Below the pieces are notes generated by a model, which worked only from the letters and a program-made list of their open reading frames with translations, ran no database searches and was not told the DNA's origin. DNA of 64,000 nucleotides from Paenibacillus glacialis (GTDB lineage: Bacteria > Bacillota > Bacilli > Paenibacillales > Paenibacillaceae), in contig NZ_LVJH01000003.1 in NCBI RefSeq assembly GCF_001637205.1, forward strand, positions 278,091 through 342,090, read 5' to 3'. This document shows positions 1 to 8,436 of the stretch, piece by piece (the first letter of the stretch is position 1; the number at the start of each line of letters is the position of its first letter). The translations under genes were made by a program, and so were the position numbers.

Positions 1-308
1 TAATGGGAAAGGAGAGCTTAAGAAACAGTCGCTTAATGCTGTAAAAGATAAGTTTTGTAATATACTTATTGCTTAATAGTTATAGATAAGCTGAAGAGTC
101 GAGAGGGGGACCTTCTGGAAAAACCTTAGTTAATACAGATGGAAAAGGGATTTAATTTTTTTGGAAATTGATGATAAGTGATATTAAAACTGACGCGGTG
201 TATACTTTCATTATGTATGGTTTAGATCCTATTATTAGAAAATGTAGGAGTTTGCTTAGAAGAAACATAGATAGAAAATAATAATTAGAGTGGAAGAAAA
301 ATAGTTAT

Positions 309-378
309 CCCCCTTCAGAAAAGATATACGTTAGGTGTCAATTTAAATTGACACCTAACGTAGTCAGCCGGAAGGGGG
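309..378. repeat. Long perfect palindrome inside a nested inverted repeat
   Basis: Bases 327-362 form a perfect 36-base palindrome (half-site begins TACGTTAGGTGTCAATTT). Outer arms CCCCCTTC at 309-316 and GAAGGGGG at 371-378 pair with each other, giving a nested element of about 70 bases. There is no U-tract directly after it, so a simple terminator is unlikely. It could be a cruciform, a dimeric protein site, or the fused ends of a lost transposable element. Confidence 0.75.
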
Positions 379-599
379 GGCCTTGGGAAGTTAATAATAC
401 AGTATTGTGCGATTGGATGAAAATTATCAGCTTGAAAGAGTACAATTAATTGAAAAGTGTGTACATGCTGATAAATTGGAGCCTGGAGCCCAATATTTCT
501 ATTATGCCAGACCAATATCTTGTTCCTGAAAATAATGATTTTAATGAAGTGAAACTAAAAGCCGATAATGGCCCAAAGTGTGTGAATTGTTTGCTTTAA

Positions 600-733
600 A
601 GGCACCAACTTTAATGTAATCGCATGATGAATTCATTTTTCTCAGGTACCTACTATAATGTAAAATGAGAGAAGGGTTATAAACTCAAAAAAACCTGATT
701 TAACAGGTTTTTTAGGCACCAACTATAATGTCA
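600..733 (+). repeat. Three direct copies of a 20-base repeat
   Basis: Copies start at 600, 644 and 714 with consensus AGGCACCAACTATAATGTAA, differing at a few positions. Spacing is 44 then 70 bases, so this is not a CRISPR array. The hairpin at 687-713 lies between copies two and three. This could be the debris of insertion-sequence ends or a regulatory repeat; the family is unknown to me. Confidence 0.6.
687..713 (+). terminator. Small AT-rich hairpin with T tract
   Basis: A-rich left arm ending AACCTG pairs with CAGGTT followed by a T run (704-713), around a short ATTTAA loop. It has the form of a weak bidirectional terminator, but no gene ends immediately upstream. Confidence 0.4.
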
Positions 734-910
734 CTGAACAATTTGTCTTATGGGACACGATAGTGCAAAGGAGAGACCCACCGAGGCATAAGCCAAAGTG
801 GTCTTCTTTTTTTGTTTTGCTAAGGAAACGTTCCTTCTCCTAAAAATCATTTTACAACTATATTTTTAAATAGGTACATGGTAGTATTTGGGTGAAAGAG
901 AGGTGTTTAG

Positions 911-2137
911 ATGACTTTTCAGGAGAAATTAGCAATATATGCTGATTTGATCTTAAGTGTGGGCTTGAATGTCAAACCAGGAGAAAACATTCAGATAAAA
1001 TTTGATTCACAAAATCTCGAATTAGTTCGATTGATTGTCAAAAGAGCTTATCAAATGGGAGCGGCTCATATTGTATATGATTTTCAAGATGATGAAATGA
1101 ATTTGGCAAGATACCAACATTTGAACGATGACCTTTTAGACGATTTTCCATCTGTGGTGGCAGATTTTAAACTGAATTTGTACAAAGCAGGTTATTTGCA
1201 ATTATCGCTAGTATCTCCCAATCCAGACCTATTGAAACAAGTGGAAAGTGCTCGAGTGGGAAGAATTAATAAAGCTCGCTCAAAATCCATGCAAGAATCG
1301 ATGAGATACGGTATGGAAAATCACTCAAAATGGGTTGTGGCAGCTGCATCATCAAAAGACTGGGCAAAAGCTGTTTTCCCAACCTTACCTGAAGAAGAAG
1401 CCATATCACTTTTATGGGAGAATATCTTTACGGCAACACGTGTTACTATGAAAGATCCCAAAGAGGCCTGGTTAAAACATGATGCTCGGTTAAAAGAGTA
1501 TCAATCGTATTTGAATCAAAAAAGATATTGTAAATTGCATTTTGTGAGTGAGCTGACTGATTTAACAGTAGGGCTTGTTGAAGGACATATCTGGAATGGT
1601 GGTTCGGAAAAAACCGTTTCAGGAGAAGCATTTATGTCCAATATGCCCGTTGAAGAAGTCTGGACGATGCCCAATACAATAGAAGTAAATGGATATGTTA
1701 CCATGACTAAACCGCTAATCGTTTCTGGAAAACTCGTGAGTACGTTAAAATTGGTATTCAAACATGGAGAAGTTGTGGAGTATGAAAGTGATCAGCCAGA
1801 CACCATTAAGCTGTTACTAGAATCAGATAGTGGAGCTAAACGTTTAGGAGAAGTTGCGCTAGTGTCTATTGATTCACCAATTGAGAAAACAGGTATCCAT
1901 TTTAAAAATACATTATTTGATGAAAATGCTGCGAGTCATTTGGCTTTTGGACAGGCCTACTTAGATAATATAGAAGACGGTAATATTATGAGCCTTGAAG
2001 AAAGAAAAGAACGCGGTATGAATCACTCTTCAATCCATAAAGATTTCATGGTTGGCAATAAAGAAATGGCAGTCTATGGTGTGACAAATGATGGGCAAGA
2101 AGAAGCAATAATGATAAAAGGGCAGTGGGTTATTTGA
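911..2137 (+). CDS. M29 family metallo-aminopeptidase
   Basis: Predicted cytoplasmic metal-dependent aminopeptidase of the M29 (AmpS/PepS, thermophilic aminopeptidase) family, releasing N-terminal residues from peptides. The 408-residue length matches the family. Family hallmarks are visible: an N-terminal domain starting MTFQEKLAIYADLIL, the conserved NTLFDENAASHLAFG block near residue 340 and a C-terminal HSSIHKDFMVG block that carry metal ligands in known members. A Shine-Dalgarno GAGAGGTG lies at about 897-904. It stands alone between non-coding stretches, so no operon partner is evident. Confidence 0.9.
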   Translation: MTFQEKLAIYADLILSVGLNVKPGENIQIKFDSQNLELVRLIVKRAYQMGAAHIVYDFQDDEMNLARYQHLNDDLLDDFPSVVADFKLNLYKAGYLQLSLVSPNPDLLKQVESARVGRINKARSKSMQESMRYGMENHSKWVVAAASSKDWAKAVFPTLPEEEAISLLWENIFTATRVTMKDPKEAWLKHDARLKEYQSYLNQKRYCKLHFVSELTDLTVGLVEGHIWNGGSEKTVSGEAFMSNMPVEEVWTMPNTIEVNGYVTMTKPLIVSGKLVSTLKLVFKHGEVVEYESDQPDTIKLLLESDSGAKRLGEVALVSIDSPIEKTGIHFKNTLFDENAASHLAFGQAYLDNIEDGNIMSLEERKERGMNHSSIHKDFMVGNKEMAVYGVTNDGQEEAIMIKGQWVI

Positions 2138-2534
2138 TATATATTGGAATAGAGTATTCCGATAAAATAGTAGTAGCTAAAACACGAATTGGTCTGTAGT
2201 TTACTAGACCACAATTTTTCTGTTCAGAAGAGTGTAACCGATCCAAACTGATTTCATTTTATCGTAAAATGAGGCTCGCGAGACATTTTCGATCAAACTT
2301 AGTTTTAAGAAATAATATTCAAAAAAGGAGCTTAACAACAAATCTCAGTCATAAACATAAAAATTACGATGAACTAATGTCATAAGAAATAAGATGATAT
2401 GTCACAAATAATACCCTCGCAATCATGAGAGAGGCCTATGACTGCGGTTTTTTTTATGAAATCGATTGGGAAGTATTCACGTACCAGCGAAGCTGTCACT
2501 ACCCGCAAATGAGTTTGAAAAATTAGAGGGTATA
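2138..2534. other. Intergenic stretch, mostly featureless
   Basis: Between the aminopeptidase and the next gene. A weak hairpin (GGTCT and AGACC, 2191-2210) and a better terminator at 2417-2454 are the only structures noted. No small gene is supported. Confidence 0.5.
2417..2454 (+). terminator. Rho-independent terminator-like hairpin
   Basis: CGCA-A-TCAT (2418-2426) pairs with ATGA-C-TGCG (2438-2446) with one internal mismatch, followed by eight T residues. Confidence 0.55.
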
Positions 2535-3197
2535 ATGGGAATATATAATAAGTTGATAAGGATTAGAGTTGCGAACAAATCAACTACAAAACAAAAAGTT
2601 TTTTCAATAGTAATTGCAATTATTATTGGGGTTATTCTGGGTTTACTGGCAAAAATTATGGATAACCCTTCTTATTTCAACCCGATATTCACTGAAATAG
2701 GTGATCGTCTTGGTATATGGGTATTTGTTGCCACACTTTTATCGGTTTTCAGCTATTCCCCCAAATTAGCGGCTGTAAAAATATTCGCCTTTTTTGGGTC
2801 GATGCTTACCGTTTATTATGTGTATACAACGATGGTGCTACATTTTTTCCCGGAAAGAGAAATTATTTTTTGGAGTATATGCGCAGCTGTATCACCTGTT
2901 TGTGCTTATATTATGTGGTATGCGCGTGGAAGCGGATTGTTTTCTAATATTGTTTCGGCCCTTCCAATCACAGTATTGCTGTCAGAAGGGTTTGAATTAT
3001 GTAATGCTTACTTACCCGTTCATACTCATTACTATTTAATACCATGGCTTATGGGAATATATCTAATAATGATAGTTATTTTGTTACTTATCATTCCGAA
3101 AAACAAAATTCGATTTTTGATTATTCTACCAATAGCCATAATATTATCTTTAATCGTGATAAATTTTAATATTTTTGGCCGGATATTTGGTGAATGA
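2535..3197 (+). CDS. Multi-pass membrane protein, unknown function
   Basis: About 220 residues with roughly six hydrophobic helices and short loops, beginning MGIYNKLIRIRVANKSTTKQ. An upstream in-frame TTG at 2466 would add 23 residues, but the ATG at 2535 has a Shine-Dalgarno AGAGGG about four bases away and fits a membrane protein start better. No catalytic motif was recognised. It may belong to a DUF6518-like group of integral membrane proteins, but this is only an impression. It precedes the T-box leader of the next gene, so it is transcribed separately. Confidence 0.65.
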   Translation: MGIYNKLIRIRVANKSTTKQKVFSIVIAIIIGVILGLLAKIMDNPSYFNPIFTEIGDRLGIWVFVATLLSVFSYSPKLAAVKIFAFFGSMLTVYYVYTTMVLHFFPEREIIFWSICAAVSPVCAYIMWYARGSGLFSNIVSALPITVLLSEGFELCNAYLPVHTHYYLIPWLMGIYLIMIVILLLIIPKNKIRFLIILPIAIILSLIVINFNIFGRIFGE

Positions 3198-3252
3198 ACG
3201 GTGTATTGTAAGGCGTGATTATAGGAGTGAATGAGTTATATAATATAATTAT

Positions 3253-3370
3253 CCATTAATAACCAATTTGAAAAAGTCCAGGTCCGTTATTACCTGTATC
3301 GTCGTTAGTTGTTAATGGCTATTTGGGTGGCACCGCGAATAATTCACCTCATATTTTGGGAGGTTTTTTG
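3253..3370 (+). promoter_or_regulatory. T-box riboswitch, short form, with terminator
   Basis: The T-box core GGGTGGCACCGCG is at 3325-3337 and is followed by a terminator (ACCTC 3346-3350 with GAGGT 3360-3364, then six T). The TGGC sequence would pair with a tRNA end carrying discriminator G. Upstream, CCATTAA (3253-3259) pairs with TTAATGG (3312-3318), enclosing a CAGGT/ACCTG hairpin, so the specifier stem looks much shorter than a classical Stem I. Established knowledge: T-boxes switch on aminoacyl-tRNA synthetase or amino-acid genes when the cognate tRNA is uncharged. I could not assign the specifier codon. Confidence 0.8.
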
Positions 3371-3399
3371 TTTTTATTTAGCAAAGGAGGGTGAAATTT

Positions 3400-4341
3400 A
3401 TGGAACCTACGCTTACAGCCGATCTTGAAAGAATCCTGCGAAAACTTGAAAAAGCTGATTTAATTAACCTTTTAGTTGATAGGATATCCTCAAGTGACTT
3501 GAATTCACTTCTCTTAAAAGTATTCAGCGAGAAAACAAAAACATCTTCTCCGAATGATCTACTTAAAAGATATCGGGAAAACCGTTTTGTACACCCAGCT
3601 GAGGTCGATGTACTCTTGCTTAAGAAGTTGGAGATGGACGTTTTAGATATTGCTTCTAAACATTCTATTTCGGCAATTCAATTATCTCCCGTAGCACCTT
3701 TGGGTTGTGCTTCTGTGCTAGGAACGGTTGATCAAAACAAAGCCATCTCAGCCCTTAGAGGAACGGAAGTTGTATCAGATGCAACTAATCTTTTAACACT
3801 ACATATCAGTGATTTAATTAAAACAAATTATTCAAAGAATAGGAGAGATAATTTCATTCGCTTCTGTACAACCCATAGGCATGTCCGAGCGCAATTCTTT
3901 GGAGATGCTCCAGGGATGCTACCACATTTCCATTTATTTTGTATGGTGACTTCTGGAGTAGATGAAGGTTCCTACAGCTTCGAAAAACAATCATTATGGG
4001 AACATATAAAAGTTTATCAAAGTATATTTAAGACTCTTTTTGGATCTGAAATCGAGATCATCTTAAGTGAACGTAATGGTTACAAAGATACTGCTGGTCT
4101 GGTCTCAAGGATCATAAAACACGGGCATGAACTGTCAATGAATGTGTCGGTAAGTACAGGTGAGCCGGATAAGGAAAACCAGTATTACAAAGGATTGCAA
4201 TTCACTTTAAAGACAGTTATAGGTGAAACGGAGTATTACATTGGTGATGGTGGTTTTGTAGATTGGACACAAAATATGTTAGGTAGCAGGAAAGAGCGGC
4301 TATTAATTAGTGCAATTGGTCTGGATAGACTAATTTTATAA
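3400..4341 (+). CDS. HisRS/HisZ-like class II synthetase-fold paralog
   Basis: A 313-residue protein controlled by the T-box just upstream. The C-terminal part ends in GSRKERLLISAIGLDRLIL after an IGDGGFVDW segment, which resembles motif 3 of histidyl-tRNA synthetase (the GGGRYDGL...GIGLERL pattern). A central RFCTTHRHVRAQ...HFHLF stretch sits where motif 2 would be. It lacks the anticodon-binding domain and is shorter than true HisRS, so charging of tRNA is doubtful. A regulatory, amino-acid-ligase or modifying role, as for other synthetase paralogs, is possible. The ATG at 3400 has AAGGAGGG eight bases upstream; the in-frame GTG at 3391 abuts the Shine-Dalgarno and is unlikely. Confidence 0.7.
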   Translation: MEPTLTADLERILRKLEKADLINLLVDRISSSDLNSLLLKVFSEKTKTSSPNDLLKRYRENRFVHPAEVDVLLLKKLEMDVLDIASKHSISAIQLSPVAPLGCASVLGTVDQNKAISALRGTEVVSDATNLLTLHISDLIKTNYSKNRRDNFIRFCTTHRHVRAQFFGDAPGMLPHFHLFCMVTSGVDEGSYSFEKQSLWEHIKVYQSIFKTLFGSEIEIILSERNGYKDTAGLVSRIIKHGHELSMNVSVSTGEPDKENQYYKGLQFTLKTVIGETEYYIGDGGFVDWTQNMLGSRKERLLISAIGLDRLIL

Positions 4342-4410
4342 ATTTCCGCAGCCTCATAGCACTAACGGAACACGCTTGTTCAACTAACAGGCAGGATAGC
4401 ATGGAAAAAT

Positions 4411-4444
4411 AGAGGCTCCAAATTACTGGACGCCTCTTTTTTTT
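4411..4444 (+). terminator. Terminator after HisRS-like gene
   Basis: AGAGGC-TCCA (4411-4420) pairs with TGGA-C-GCCTCT (4427-4436), followed by a run of eight or more T. Confidence 0.75.
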
Positions 4445-4460
4445 ATGGAGCCAGGTTAAC

Positions 4461-4689
4461 TCAAAGTTGCGTATAGATGTCATACTTATCAACATGAGCT
4501 CTTTTCTCGATGACCTTTCCTTCAGCAACCATAGCTTTAATCGGCATTTTGAAGTCAGGAAATGCATCGAAGTGTTTCTGCTTCTATAAATCCGTCAATG
4601 CCATGATAAGGAGTATCAACTTGCGGATAAAACACAAAGTTTTGTTGTTGAAGTGCTTCATAAAAACGACTAACTAATTCTTTATTGGT
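4461..4689 (-). pseudogene. Decayed SnoaL-like (ester cyclase) gene
   Basis: Reading the minus strand gives NKELVSRFYEALQQQ near 4640-4689, then, after a frameshift around 4565, FPDFKMPIKAMVAEGKVIEK ending at a TGA at 4461-4463. This is the pattern of SnoaL-like/NTF2-fold polyketide-cyclase family proteins, which normally have about 130-150 residues. No start codon is present and the reading frame is interrupted, so it is a remnant. It lies in the same orientation directly downstream of a frameshifted MBL-fold gene. Confidence 0.65.
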
Positions 4690-4728
4690 TTCAATTTACA
4701 TGATCATCTTTGCTTTATATGTTTTTTC

Positions 4729-5474
4729 TTAAAATGTATAAGATTCGCCGTCATCTGGCACTAATACATTAGAAGAGATTCCTTTTTCATTAATGAAGCC
4801 TTTTAATTCTTTTCTTGAAAGTGTCCAATGGTTTACAGCTTCCATATGGCTGACAATAGGGCAGCCTTAAACACTTCATAGATATCGTCTTTCCCCATGA
4901 TTAGGGAACCACCTTGTAGGAACTGATTGCCTCCACCATTTACACCGATGATTTCTGGTTTGTGTGTCTCGATCACTTCCTGAACAGCTTCGTACCAAAC
5001 CGTATCTCCAGCTACATAAAAAGTTTTCTCATTTGGGTGTTTGAAAATAACGCCACATACGTTACCAGCAATTTTTAAGATTTCTCCTCTACCGTGCTCG
5101 CCTTTTGTCTTAATGAGTTTGATATCTTCAAAGATCGTATCTTCTTGTAAAACTTCTACATTTTGAAAACCGAATTTTTTTACTTCTTGGGCATCTTCTT
5201 CATTTTGTACAAACATTTTTATATCTTTTGACAATACCTCTTTGGCAGCATCATCAAAGTGATCTATATGAAGATGTGTTACAATTACAGCATCTACATT
5301 TATAATATTGTCCATGGATGTTGGTAAACCAACTAAAGGATTAAATTCATCTTGTCTCAACGAATTGGGGAATGGGGGGTAAGAAGCTTTGTCCGCTAAA
5401 AATGGATCCACCAAAAACTTTTTCCCTGCATATTCAACCACCAAAGTTGCGTTTCTAATTTGTGTTACATTCAT
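4729..5474 (-). pseudogene. MBL-fold metal-dependent hydrolase, frameshifted
   Basis: The first 208 or so residues encode a metallo-beta-lactamase-fold protein of the UlaG-like group, with the zinc motif THLHIDHFDD (His67, His69, Asp71, His72) and a conserved AGDTVWYE segment. The frame runs out at 4833 after KAALLSAIWKL, but another frame continues with SHMEAVNHWTLSRKELKG and ends PDDGESYTF at a stop at 4729-4731. A small deletion near 4860 therefore split the gene. The product could still be made as a protein lacking about 45 C-terminal residues. It is divergent from the Lrp-type regulator, which may have controlled it. Confidence 0.75.
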
Positions 5475-5728
5475 ATTATTGTCTCCTTTTCTTTTGTATG
5501 TATTAAGTTTACTTGATAAGCAATTAGCTGTTACATAGATAAAATCAAGTCATTTGAAGGTTTGACTTGAGATTTGAAATTAATTTGTGCATCGAGGTTG
5601 ATGTGGGAATAATTTACTATGATTGGATAGAATGTTGACTTCAATTTATACCAATGGTTTAAACGTAGAGAAGGAATAAGGATGCATATACATAAATTCA
5701 TTTCTTATTCCACGAAAGGATGGGTTTC

Positions 5729-6139
5729 ATGTTGGATCAAACCGATATGCTAATATTGGCTGAATTATCCAGGAACAGTCGTATTAAGATGAAAGAATTA
5801 GGAGAGAAAGTTCATTTGACCGGACAAGCAGCTGCATCTAGAGTTGCAAAACTGGAGGATAACGGGGTACTTGAGGGTTATACCATTAAAGTTAATGAAG
5901 CTAAATTAGGGTGTTTCATGCATGCTTTTATTACGATCTTTACAAATAGTACTTATCATCAACCTTATCTCTCATTTATAAAAACACAAGAAAACTACGT
6001 ATTAAATAATTATAAAGTTAGTGGGGATGGTTGTTACCTTCTTGAGTGCAGATTTCCATCCAACGAACACGTAGACCAATTCCTGACAAGGCTAAACGAA
6101 CATGCAAACTACAAATTAACGATTGTTATTAATAAATAG
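5729..6139 (+). CDS. Lrp/AsnC family transcriptional regulator
   Basis: 136-residue DNA-binding regulator. The N-terminal winged helix-turn-helix (residues 1-60, with ILAELSRNSRIKMKELGEKV and a recognition helix containing SRVAKLEDNGV) is followed by an alpha/beta effector-binding domain ending VVINK. The ATG at 5729 has AAAGGA eight bases upstream and matches the usual Lrp start; the ATG at 5720 sits inside the Shine-Dalgarno. It is divergent from the frameshifted MBL-fold gene across about 250 bases, a common regulator-target arrangement, so that gene was probably its original target. Confidence 0.88.
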   Translation: MLDQTDMLILAELSRNSRIKMKELGEKVHLTGQAAASRVAKLEDNGVLEGYTIKVNEAKLGCFMHAFITIFTNSTYHQPYLSFIKTQENYVLNNYKVSGDGCYLLECRFPSNEHVDQFLTRLNEHANYKLTIVINK

Positions 6140-6240
6140 CTTGAACCCTTAATCATTAACCAATTTCACAACATATCTGCTAACCTCGTGTCATAGCATA
6201 AAATAAAAAACCATTTTGTTCGCTAACTGGAGGGTAGAAC

Positions 6241-7053
6241 ATGTATATTGAAGTTGAGAAAGATGTACGTGTATTTGTGCAAGATCTAAATCCAGGACCA
6301 AGTAGCAAAACTATATTTTTCGTTCACGGCTGGCCACTGAATCACAACATGTTTCAATATCAATTCAATGTGTTACCACAGTATGGTTACCGGTGTATCA
6401 GTATGGATATTCGTGGTAATGGTCAGTCAGATAAGCCTTGGGGAGGCTATTCGTACGATCGTTTAGCGGATGACATCTTTGTAGTGTTGGAACAGTTAAA
6501 ATTAGAAGATATCATTTTACTTGGTTTCTCTGTAGGTGGAGCGCTTACGATTCGATATATGTCTCGATATGAAGGACGTCATGTTTCGAAATTAGCATTA
6601 GTAGATGCAGTTTCTCCTTCTTTTGTTAAAGCTCCCGACTCTCCTTACGGGATACCGAAAGAGCAGGCAAATGCCCTTATTAGTCAAATGTATGCCAATT
6701 TACCAAAGTTTCTTAGTGATTTGTCTGTGATGTTTTTCAATCGAAACAAGGGATCGGAAATGTTGAATTGGTTTATTAATCTTGGATACCAATCAGCTTC
6801 ATATGCGCTCATTAAAATATTGCAAGCCGCATCAAACGAAGATGTAACGAAGGATTTAAGTCAAATCCATGTTCCAACAGCGATATTCCATGGTATCCAT
6901 GATCAACTGATTCCTTACCAAAGTGCCCAGCTCACACAGCAGCAAATAAATGGGTCGCAGCTATTTCCTTTGAATAACAGCGGACACGGATCACCGATAG
7001 ATCAATCCGACGATCTTAACAGGCTACTGATGCAGTTTATAAACACTCCTTAA
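6241..7053 (+). CDS. Alpha/beta fold hydrolase
   Basis: 270-residue cytoplasmic hydrolase of the haloperoxidase/esterase type. The oxyanion segment FFVHGWPLNHNMFQ is near residue 26-39, the nucleophile elbow GFSVGG places Ser97, and the likely remaining triad members are Asp221 (GIHDQLIPY) and His249 (NSGHGSP). Length and order fit the family. The Shine-Dalgarno GGAGGG lies just upstream. The substrate cannot be deduced. It follows the Lrp gene by about 100 bases on the same strand and may be co-expressed with it. Confidence 0.88.
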   Translation: MYIEVEKDVRVFVQDLNPGPSSKTIFFVHGWPLNHNMFQYQFNVLPQYGYRCISMDIRGNGQSDKPWGGYSYDRLADDIFVVLEQLKLEDIILLGFSVGGALTIRYMSRYEGRHVSKLALVDAVSPSFVKAPDSPYGIPKEQANALISQMYANLPKFLSDLSVMFFNRNKGSEMLNWFINLGYQSASYALIKILQAASNEDVTKDLSQIHVPTAIFHGIHDQLIPYQSAQLTQQQINGSQLFPLNNSGHGSPIDQSDDLNRLLMQFINTP

Positions 7054-7086
7054 TTGAAAAAAGTGAATACTATTTTATCCGTACAC

Positions 7087-7118
7087 GCGCACTTCATTAA
7101 GAAGTAGTGCGTATTTTT
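7087..7118 (+). terminator. Terminator after the hydrolase gene
   Basis: CGCAC-TTC (7088-7095) pairs with GAA (7101-7103) and GTGCG (7107-7111) with a small bulge, followed by a short T tract. Confidence 0.6.
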
Positions 7119-7310
7119 GGAAGTTAAAAGGGGTGTGAAAGTACTCAGTTAGCGGTACGAAGAAGAGGCGTTACACAACGATATATGTAGGTAACGAGAG
7201 CTCGGGAAGCCCCTAGTTGGTTTGAGTTTGTGACGACAAATATGACCTGTTCCAGTGAGTTTCTATACAAGGGTGTCGATCCCCCTAGATTCCACCAAAA
7301 TTTTATACAT

Positions 7311-7383
<73 letters not shown>

Positions 7384-7522
7384 TACTTGAAGAAACGGAA
7401 TCTTATATGATAGAGTAGACGGGAAATCTATGCTGGATATACTTCTTTATACAGAGAATAGGTTTAAAAAATGGTCGAATTAATCATGAGATCACTACAA
7501 AAACAGGATGGAAATGGTGTCT

Positions 7523-8425
7523 ATGGACTTGAAAAAACTACGTTACTTTATTGCAGTGGCGGAGGAATTGCATTTCAACCGCGCTGCAAAAAAATTGAAT
7601 ATAACCCAACCTCCCTTGAGCCAGCAAATTCAAAATCTTGAGGAAGAACTCGGCGTGAAGCTTTTGGAGCGAACCAAGAGACAGGTTCGACTTACGTCAG
7701 CAGGAACGATATTTTTGGAGGAATCCAGAAACATGGTTTCACAATTGGAACGATCTATTAAGGTGACACAACTTGCAAGTCAAGGAAAAATTGGACATTT
7801 GTCTATCGCATTTGTTGATTCGGCAGTTGGTGGTATGATGGTCAACGTTTTAAAGCGATTTCGGGAGCGTTTTCCTGATGTGCAGCTTACTCTATCTGAA
7901 ATGACATCTGCCCAACAATTGAAAGCTTTACACGATGGAAAAATCCATGTTGGTTTCCTTCGTGTGCTAGATCCGTCCAAACATATCACCTCTCGACTTT
8001 ACAGCAACGAAACACTCATTGCCGTATTACCCGAAATGCATCCGTTAGCCTTACATCCAACTGTGTCTCTACATTCTTTGGCGGACGAACCTTTTATCTT
8101 GTCTCCGCATCATATGGGGGCTTCTTTTCATGACCTCATTATAGATTGTTGCAGGCAGCATGGATTTCAGCCCCACATCGTGCAGGAAGCTGTTCAAATG
8201 TATACCATTGTTAATCTGGTAGCTGCGGGTATAGGCATTTCAATTGTTCCCTCTTCGGTTTCTGTTTTTCAACGTAGTGATGTCGTATTCCGGCTATTTA
8301 ACGAAGATACACCGCGAGTCCCTTTGTATGCGTCCTGGAAAACAGATATGAGTGAGACCATTCTGACTAATTTCCTAGAAGTGATGGAGGAAACAGCCAA
8401 TAGTCAGACAGGCAACCTTGTGTAA
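7523..8425 (+). CDS. LysR family transcriptional regulator
   Basis: About 300 residues. N-terminal helix-turn-helix begins MDLKKLRYFIAVAEELHFNR and contains the signature ITQPPLSQQIQNLEEELG; the remaining part is a periplasmic-binding-protein-like effector domain. In-frame ATGs also exist at 7508 and 7514; 7523 is preferred because the family normally starts at MDLxxLRYF, though the AGGATGG signal is closer to the earlier starts. The gene converges on the aldo/keto reductase with only 11 bases between stops, so it is not a classic divergent LysR-target pair. Confidence 0.88.
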   Translation: MDLKKLRYFIAVAEELHFNRAAKKLNITQPPLSQQIQNLEEELGVKLLERTKRQVRLTSAGTIFLEESRNMVSQLERSIKVTQLASQGKIGHLSIAFVDSAVGGMMVNVLKRFRERFPDVQLTLSEMTSAQQLKALHDGKIHVGFLRVLDPSKHITSRLYSNETLIAVLPEMHPLALHPTVSLHSLADEPFILSPHHMGASFHDLIIDCCRQHGFQPHIVQEAVQMYTIVNLVAAGIGISIVPSSVSVFQRSDVVFRLFNEDTPRVPLYASWKTDMSETILTNFLEVMEETANSQTGNLV

Positions 8426-8436
8426 ACCCTATAATC

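Larger units (their letters stand above)
1..910. other. Largely gene-free stretch with repeats
   Basis: No convincing intact gene is visible here. The stretch holds a long palindrome (309-378), three copies of a 20-base repeat (600-733) and a small terminator-like hairpin. A stop-free + strand stretch at 398-529 (about 43 codons, no start codon) encodes a plausible peptide containing KLEPGAQYFYYARP. It could be a remnant of a decayed gene, but I do not recognise the family. The rest looks like AT-rich, non-coding DNA. Confidence 0.5.

Noticed and set aside
315..515. 66-residue minus-strand ORF
   Set aside because: It spans the palindrome, has no recognisable domain or ribosome site and is likely chance.
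600..733. CRISPR-like array from the three 20-base repeats
   Set aside because: Spacing is irregular (44 and 70 bases), copies are imperfect and no cas genes occur in the window.
4307..4567. 86-residue minus-strand ORF
   Set aside because: It is the shadow frame of the SnoaL-like remnant and overlaps the end of the HisRS-like gene.
7267..7298. Possible tmRNA or tRNA 3' end (GGGTGTCGATCCCCC then TTCCACCA) just before tRNA-Lys
   Set aside because: The T-loop deviates from TTCGAAT and no matching 5' acceptor or other arms are found; it may be an old att-type fragment but the evidence is too thin.
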